Assembly: GCA_910578365.1 (NCBI GenBank)
Contig: CAJTRC010000085.1
Coordinates: 1-8,264 of the forward strand
DNA from: an uncultured Muribaculaceae bacterium
GTDB lineage: Bacteria > Bacteroidota > Bacteroidia > Bacteroidales > Muribaculaceae
Direction: 5' to 3'
Length of the DNA stretch: 8,264 nucleotides
In this document: positions 6,414 to 8,264 of the stretch, one piece after another
How the letters are laid out: every line of letters begins with the position of its first letter
Numbering within the stretch: position 1 is the first letter of the stretch
Position numbers and translations under genes: made by a program
The notes under the pieces: generated by a model
Databases searched by the model: none
Told to the model about the DNA's origin: nothing
The model's input: only the letters and a program-made list of their open reading frames with translations

Positions 6414-6971
6414 ATGGCAGTTATCAGCACAGAAGAAGAACTCATGTTAACCGACCGGCTGCGGCAACCGTCGCAGTGCCGTCAGGCATTCGGTCAGGTG
6501 GTGCGCCTGTATTCCGAGCCTCTGTATCGGCAGATACGCCGTATGGTGCCGCGTCACGACGATGCCGATGACCTGCTGCAGAACACCTTCATCAAAGCCT
6601 GGAGCTCGCTGGAGAACTTCCGCGGCGAAGCCAGGCTGTCGACATGGCTGTACAAAATTGCTATAAACGAAGCCATAAGCTTTCTCGAACGCGAACGCCG
6701 CCGCCAAAGCATCAGTATCGATGACCAGCAGCAGCAACTCATAAACGAAATAGAGGCCGACGAACACATCGACGGCGACAGACTGGCCCTACAGCTGCGC
6801 CAGGCTGTGGCCCGCTTGCCCGAAAAGCAGCGGCTCGTGTTCAACATGAAGTACTACGACGACATGAAATACGAGCAGATTTCGGAAATCCTCGGCACCA
6901 GTGTAGGCGCCCTTAAGACCTCATACCATCTTGCGGTAAAAAAAATCGAACAATTTTTTTCAGAGAATTAA
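6414..6971 (+). CDS. ECF-family RNA polymerase sigma factor
   Basis: This 185-residue group 4 (ECF) sigma factor has the two-domain minimum. Region 2 is at about 25-95, with the conserved DADDLLQNTFIKAW (50-63) and FRGEARLSTWLYKIAINEA (69-87) core-binding and -10 recognition segments. Region 4 is at about 125-182, with LPEKQRLVFNMKYY and the helix-turn-helix YEQISEILGTSVGALKTSYH (153-172). A charged, Gln-rich linker joins them. The frame stays open far upstream, but the ATG at 6414 is chosen because conserved sequence begins just after it and the -7 box at 6376-6383 lies in front; longer versions would cross the promoter. It heads an operon with a membrane protein and a Spy-like protein, so control by membrane-bound sequestration is likely (inference). 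A8 and T7 runs occur at its 3' end. Confidence 0.93.
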   Translation: MAVISTEEELMLTDRLRQPSQCRQAFGQVVRLYSEPLYRQIRRMVPRHDDADDLLQNTFIKAWSSLENFRGEARLSTWLYKIAINEAISFLERERRRQSISIDDQQQQLINEIEADEHIDGDRLALQLRQAVARLPEKQRLVFNMKYYDDMKYEQISEILGTSVGALKTSYHLAVKKIEQFFSEN

Positions 6972-7019
6972 ACCTTTTAGAACTGCTTGAGTCAAAAATA
7001 TAAACAACAAGCAAAAGTC

Positions 7020-7484
7020 ATGAAAGAATCCAACGATATATTAGGCAAAATCAAAGGCAACGACGGTATTAGCGTGCCCGAGGGCTACTTCGCCGACTTC
7101 GCTGCTCGCATGACAGCATCGCTGCCTGAACGACCCGAAATTGAATCGGACGGCACAGTCGTAGCCATGCCGCGTACATTTTGGCAGAAAATACGGCCCT
7201 ATACATATATGGCCGCAATGTTCGCCGGTGTATGGTGTATGCTTAAAATGTTCAGCCTTATGAGCTCCCCGGCCGACCCTCTGTCTATCGAAAGCTATCC
7301 CGAGCTCGCCGACGCTCTGGGCGACGAACAGTTCATGAAAGAATATGTGGCCGATGAGCTGAACCAGTGGGACCTGATTGACGAACTCTCCGACGATTAT
7401 GTCGACCTCGACAGTCTGCCAATGCCCGACGACAACGATATCGACAGCGAAAGTATTCATAACCTCCCCGAAAACTTCCAGTAA
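7020..7484 (+). CDS. Single-pass membrane protein, candidate anti-sigma factor
   Basis: This 154-residue protein has an N-terminal cytoplasmic segment containing VPEGYFADFAARM (19-31), a motif common in proteins encoded beside Bacteroidetes ECF sigma factors. One transmembrane helix follows at about 61-81, then a strongly acidic C-terminal part (about 109-145, rich in Asp and Glu) that should face the periplasm. No zinc-binding anti-sigma (HxxxCxxC) motif is present, so the anti-sigma role rests on topology and position: 48 nt after the sigma gene and 3 nt before the Spy-like gene. The ATG at 7020 is preferred over a TTG at 6987 because it is a better codon and leaves an A-rich leader. Alternative: an accessory membrane protein of the same stress operon with no sigma-binding role. 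Confidence 0.8.
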   Translation: MKESNDILGKIKGNDGISVPEGYFADFAARMTASLPERPEIESDGTVVAMPRTFWQKIRPYTYMAAMFAGVWCMLKMFSLMSSPADPLSIESYPELADALGDEQFMKEYVADELNQWDLIDELSDDYVDLDSLPMPDDNDIDSESIHNLPENFQ

Positions 7485-7487
7485 TTT

Positions 7488-7961
7488 ATGAATATACGCC
7501 AAATATTAATTATAATGCTCATGGCTGTGGCTCTCTGCTCCAATGCTCAGAAGCCCGAAAACGAACGCCGCCAGCAGCGCGGACGAGAACAGCTTATCGA
7601 ATACCGGCATAAATTCCTCGCTAAGGACTTGGACCTTTCTGCCGACCAGCAGACTCGATTCTTTGCTCTGTACGACGAGATGAACGACAGGCTTGAAGCT
7701 CTCAACGACGAATTCCGCGACATCTGTCAGAAAGTGGATGCCGATTCAAAAATCAGCGATGTGGCCCTCGAAGCATACTCACAGCGACTGTTCGAACAGA
7801 AAAAATTCGAAGGCGAAATCGAGCAGGACTATTACGATAAATTCAAGCAAATACTTAACCCGAAACAATTGGCACGGCTGAAACCCGCCGAAATGCAGAT
7901 TATAAGAAATCTCAACAAGTTCCACCGCAACAGGCGTATGCCTGCGCCGGAAGAACGTTAA
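7488..7961 (+). CDS. Spy/CpxP-like periplasmic protein
   Basis: This 157-residue secreted protein has a Sec signal at 1-20 (SNA|Q), then an almost wholly helical, highly charged body. LDLSADQQTRFFALYDEM (48-65) and ILNPKQLARL (122-131) resemble the two LTxxQ-type motifs of the Spy/CpxP/ZraP/CnrX family. Members act as periplasmic chaperones or as sensors of envelope damage or metals that feed back on a signalling partner. The tail is basic (HRNRRMP, 146-152). The start codon is 3 nt past the stop of the preceding membrane protein, so the two are probably coupled. The setting recalls cnrYXH (membrane anti-sigma, periplasmic sensor, ECF sigma), suggesting a sensor or effector role; the inducing signal cannot be read from sequence. 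The terminator lies 69 nt downstream. Confidence 0.85.
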   Translation: MNIRQILIIMLMAVALCSNAQKPENERRQQRGREQLIEYRHKFLAKDLDLSADQQTRFFALYDEMNDRLEALNDEFRDICQKVDADSKISDVALEAYSQRLFEQKKFEGEIEQDYYDKFKQILNPKQLARLKPAEMQIIRNLNKFHRNRRMPAPEER

Positions 7962-8030
7962 ATCCGTGCCTTCAGCTTCATAAACAATCTCTACTAACTT
8001 CATTTTCTTAATCACATTCTCCTCCCTCCC

Positions 8031-8077
8031 GAGAACATGAAAGGCCGCCCCCTGTCAGTGCGGCCTTTCATGTTCTC
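8031..8077 (+). terminator. Strong terminator of the sigma-factor operon
   Basis: A perfect 18-bp stem (8031-8048 with 8060-8077) encloses an 11-nt loop and is followed by ATTTGTAA, a modest U tract. It lies 69 nt past the stop of the Spy-like gene. The inner core GGCCGC/GCGGCC is the same as in the hairpin at 2968-2999. Confidence 0.85.
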
Positions 8078-8154
8078 ATTTGTAATGTGACTGCATCACG
8101 CCGCCAATCCACGCATAGATAATAAATTATTACTGTCCGCTAAACCATATAAGA

Positions 8155-8192
8155 GTGAGTCCAACTTCCTGAACGGCAGAAGTTGGGCTTAC
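8155..8192. terminator. Hairpin with U tract between convergent genes
   Basis: GTGAGTCCAACTTC (8155-8168) pairs with GAAGTTGGGCTTAC (8179-8192) over 14 bp including two G-U pairs, around a 10-nt loop. On the plus strand it is followed by TTTTTGTATTTG, a classic intrinsic terminator. On the minus strand it lies 22 nt after the stop of the partial gene entering from the right, so it probably serves as the terminator of that gene, possibly working in both directions. Confidence 0.7.
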
Positions 8193-8214
8193 TTTTTGTA
8201 TTTGACAAGCCCCC

Positions 8215-8264
8215 TCAGCCGTTTTCAGGTACTTCGGGAGGGGATTCCGATGCTTCGGCGAGCA
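8215..8264 (-). CDS. Probable C-terminal end of a minus-strand gene (partial)
   Basis: One minus-strand frame reads LAEASESPPEVPENG and then TGA at 8217-8215. The sequence is a plausible acidic, Pro/Glu-rich C-terminal tail, and a terminator-like hairpin follows 22 nt later. Only 15 codons are visible, so no family can be named. It could be chance reading in non-coding DNA. Confidence 0.4.
   Translation of the reverse strand, partial: LAEASESPPEVPENG

Noticed and set aside
6938..6960. A8 and T7 runs at the 3' end of the sigma gene as a frameshift site or terminator
   Set aside because: The AT-only hairpin is weak, the reading frame continues correctly through both runs to a TAA, and the downstream genes follow closely.
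8098..8154. Small RNA gene upstream of the 8155-8192 hairpin
   Set aside because: No promoter elements with proper spacing; only a short TAATAA/TTATTA palindrome. The hairpin is explained by the convergent gene ends.

Overview
The window looks like chromosome from a gut Bacteroidales bacterium, possibly Muribaculaceae. The family placement is inferred from protein style and base composition and was not searched. Supporting signs are the -7 boxes of the Bacteroidetes form TAnnTTTG, start codons without clear Shine-Dalgarno sequences, a Bacteroidetes-type N-terminal motif (VPEGYF) in the gene next to an ECF sigma factor, and a NagB/PIG-L fusion of the kind I recall from Bacteroidales genomes.

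Left part, minus strand (1-970): a hairpin, then a two-gene unit. It consists of a T7-lysozyme-like N-acetylmuramoyl-L-alanine amidase overlapping by 4 bp (ATGA) a 73-residue lipoprotein, with a good promoter in front. The 185-bp gap behind the promoter holds a long imperfect palindrome built from CACAG-rich units, resembling dispersed intergenic repeats, and a second AT-rich hairpin directly after the next gene's stop.

Middle, minus strand (970-4007): a 310-residue lipoprotein with an internal duplication, its own promoter, and 64 bp downstream a 659-residue fusion of a glucosamine-6-phosphate deaminase-like domain to a PIG-L zinc deacetylase domain. A GC-rich hairpin lies between them. The NagB-like half has lost three of the four classical catalytic residues while the PIG-L metal site is intact, so the likely working half is the deacetylase.

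Right part (4089-7961): a TonB-dependent outer-membrane receptor on minus, without SusD or a signalling domain. It is divergent from a compact plus-strand operon of an ECF sigma factor, a single-pass membrane protein (candidate anti-sigma factor) and a Spy/CpxP-like periplasmic protein. This is the layout of an envelope or metal stress sensing unit. Whether the receptor belongs to its regulon is inference from the shared 114-bp divergent region.

The end (7962-8264) holds an 18-bp-stem terminator for the sigma operon, a second hairpin with a U tract, and probably the last 15 codons of a minus-strand gene entering from the right. No gene-free stretch exceeds 300 bases. The largest is 7962-8214, which contains only these two terminators. 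I see no tRNA, rRNA, CRISPR array, transposase or integrase.
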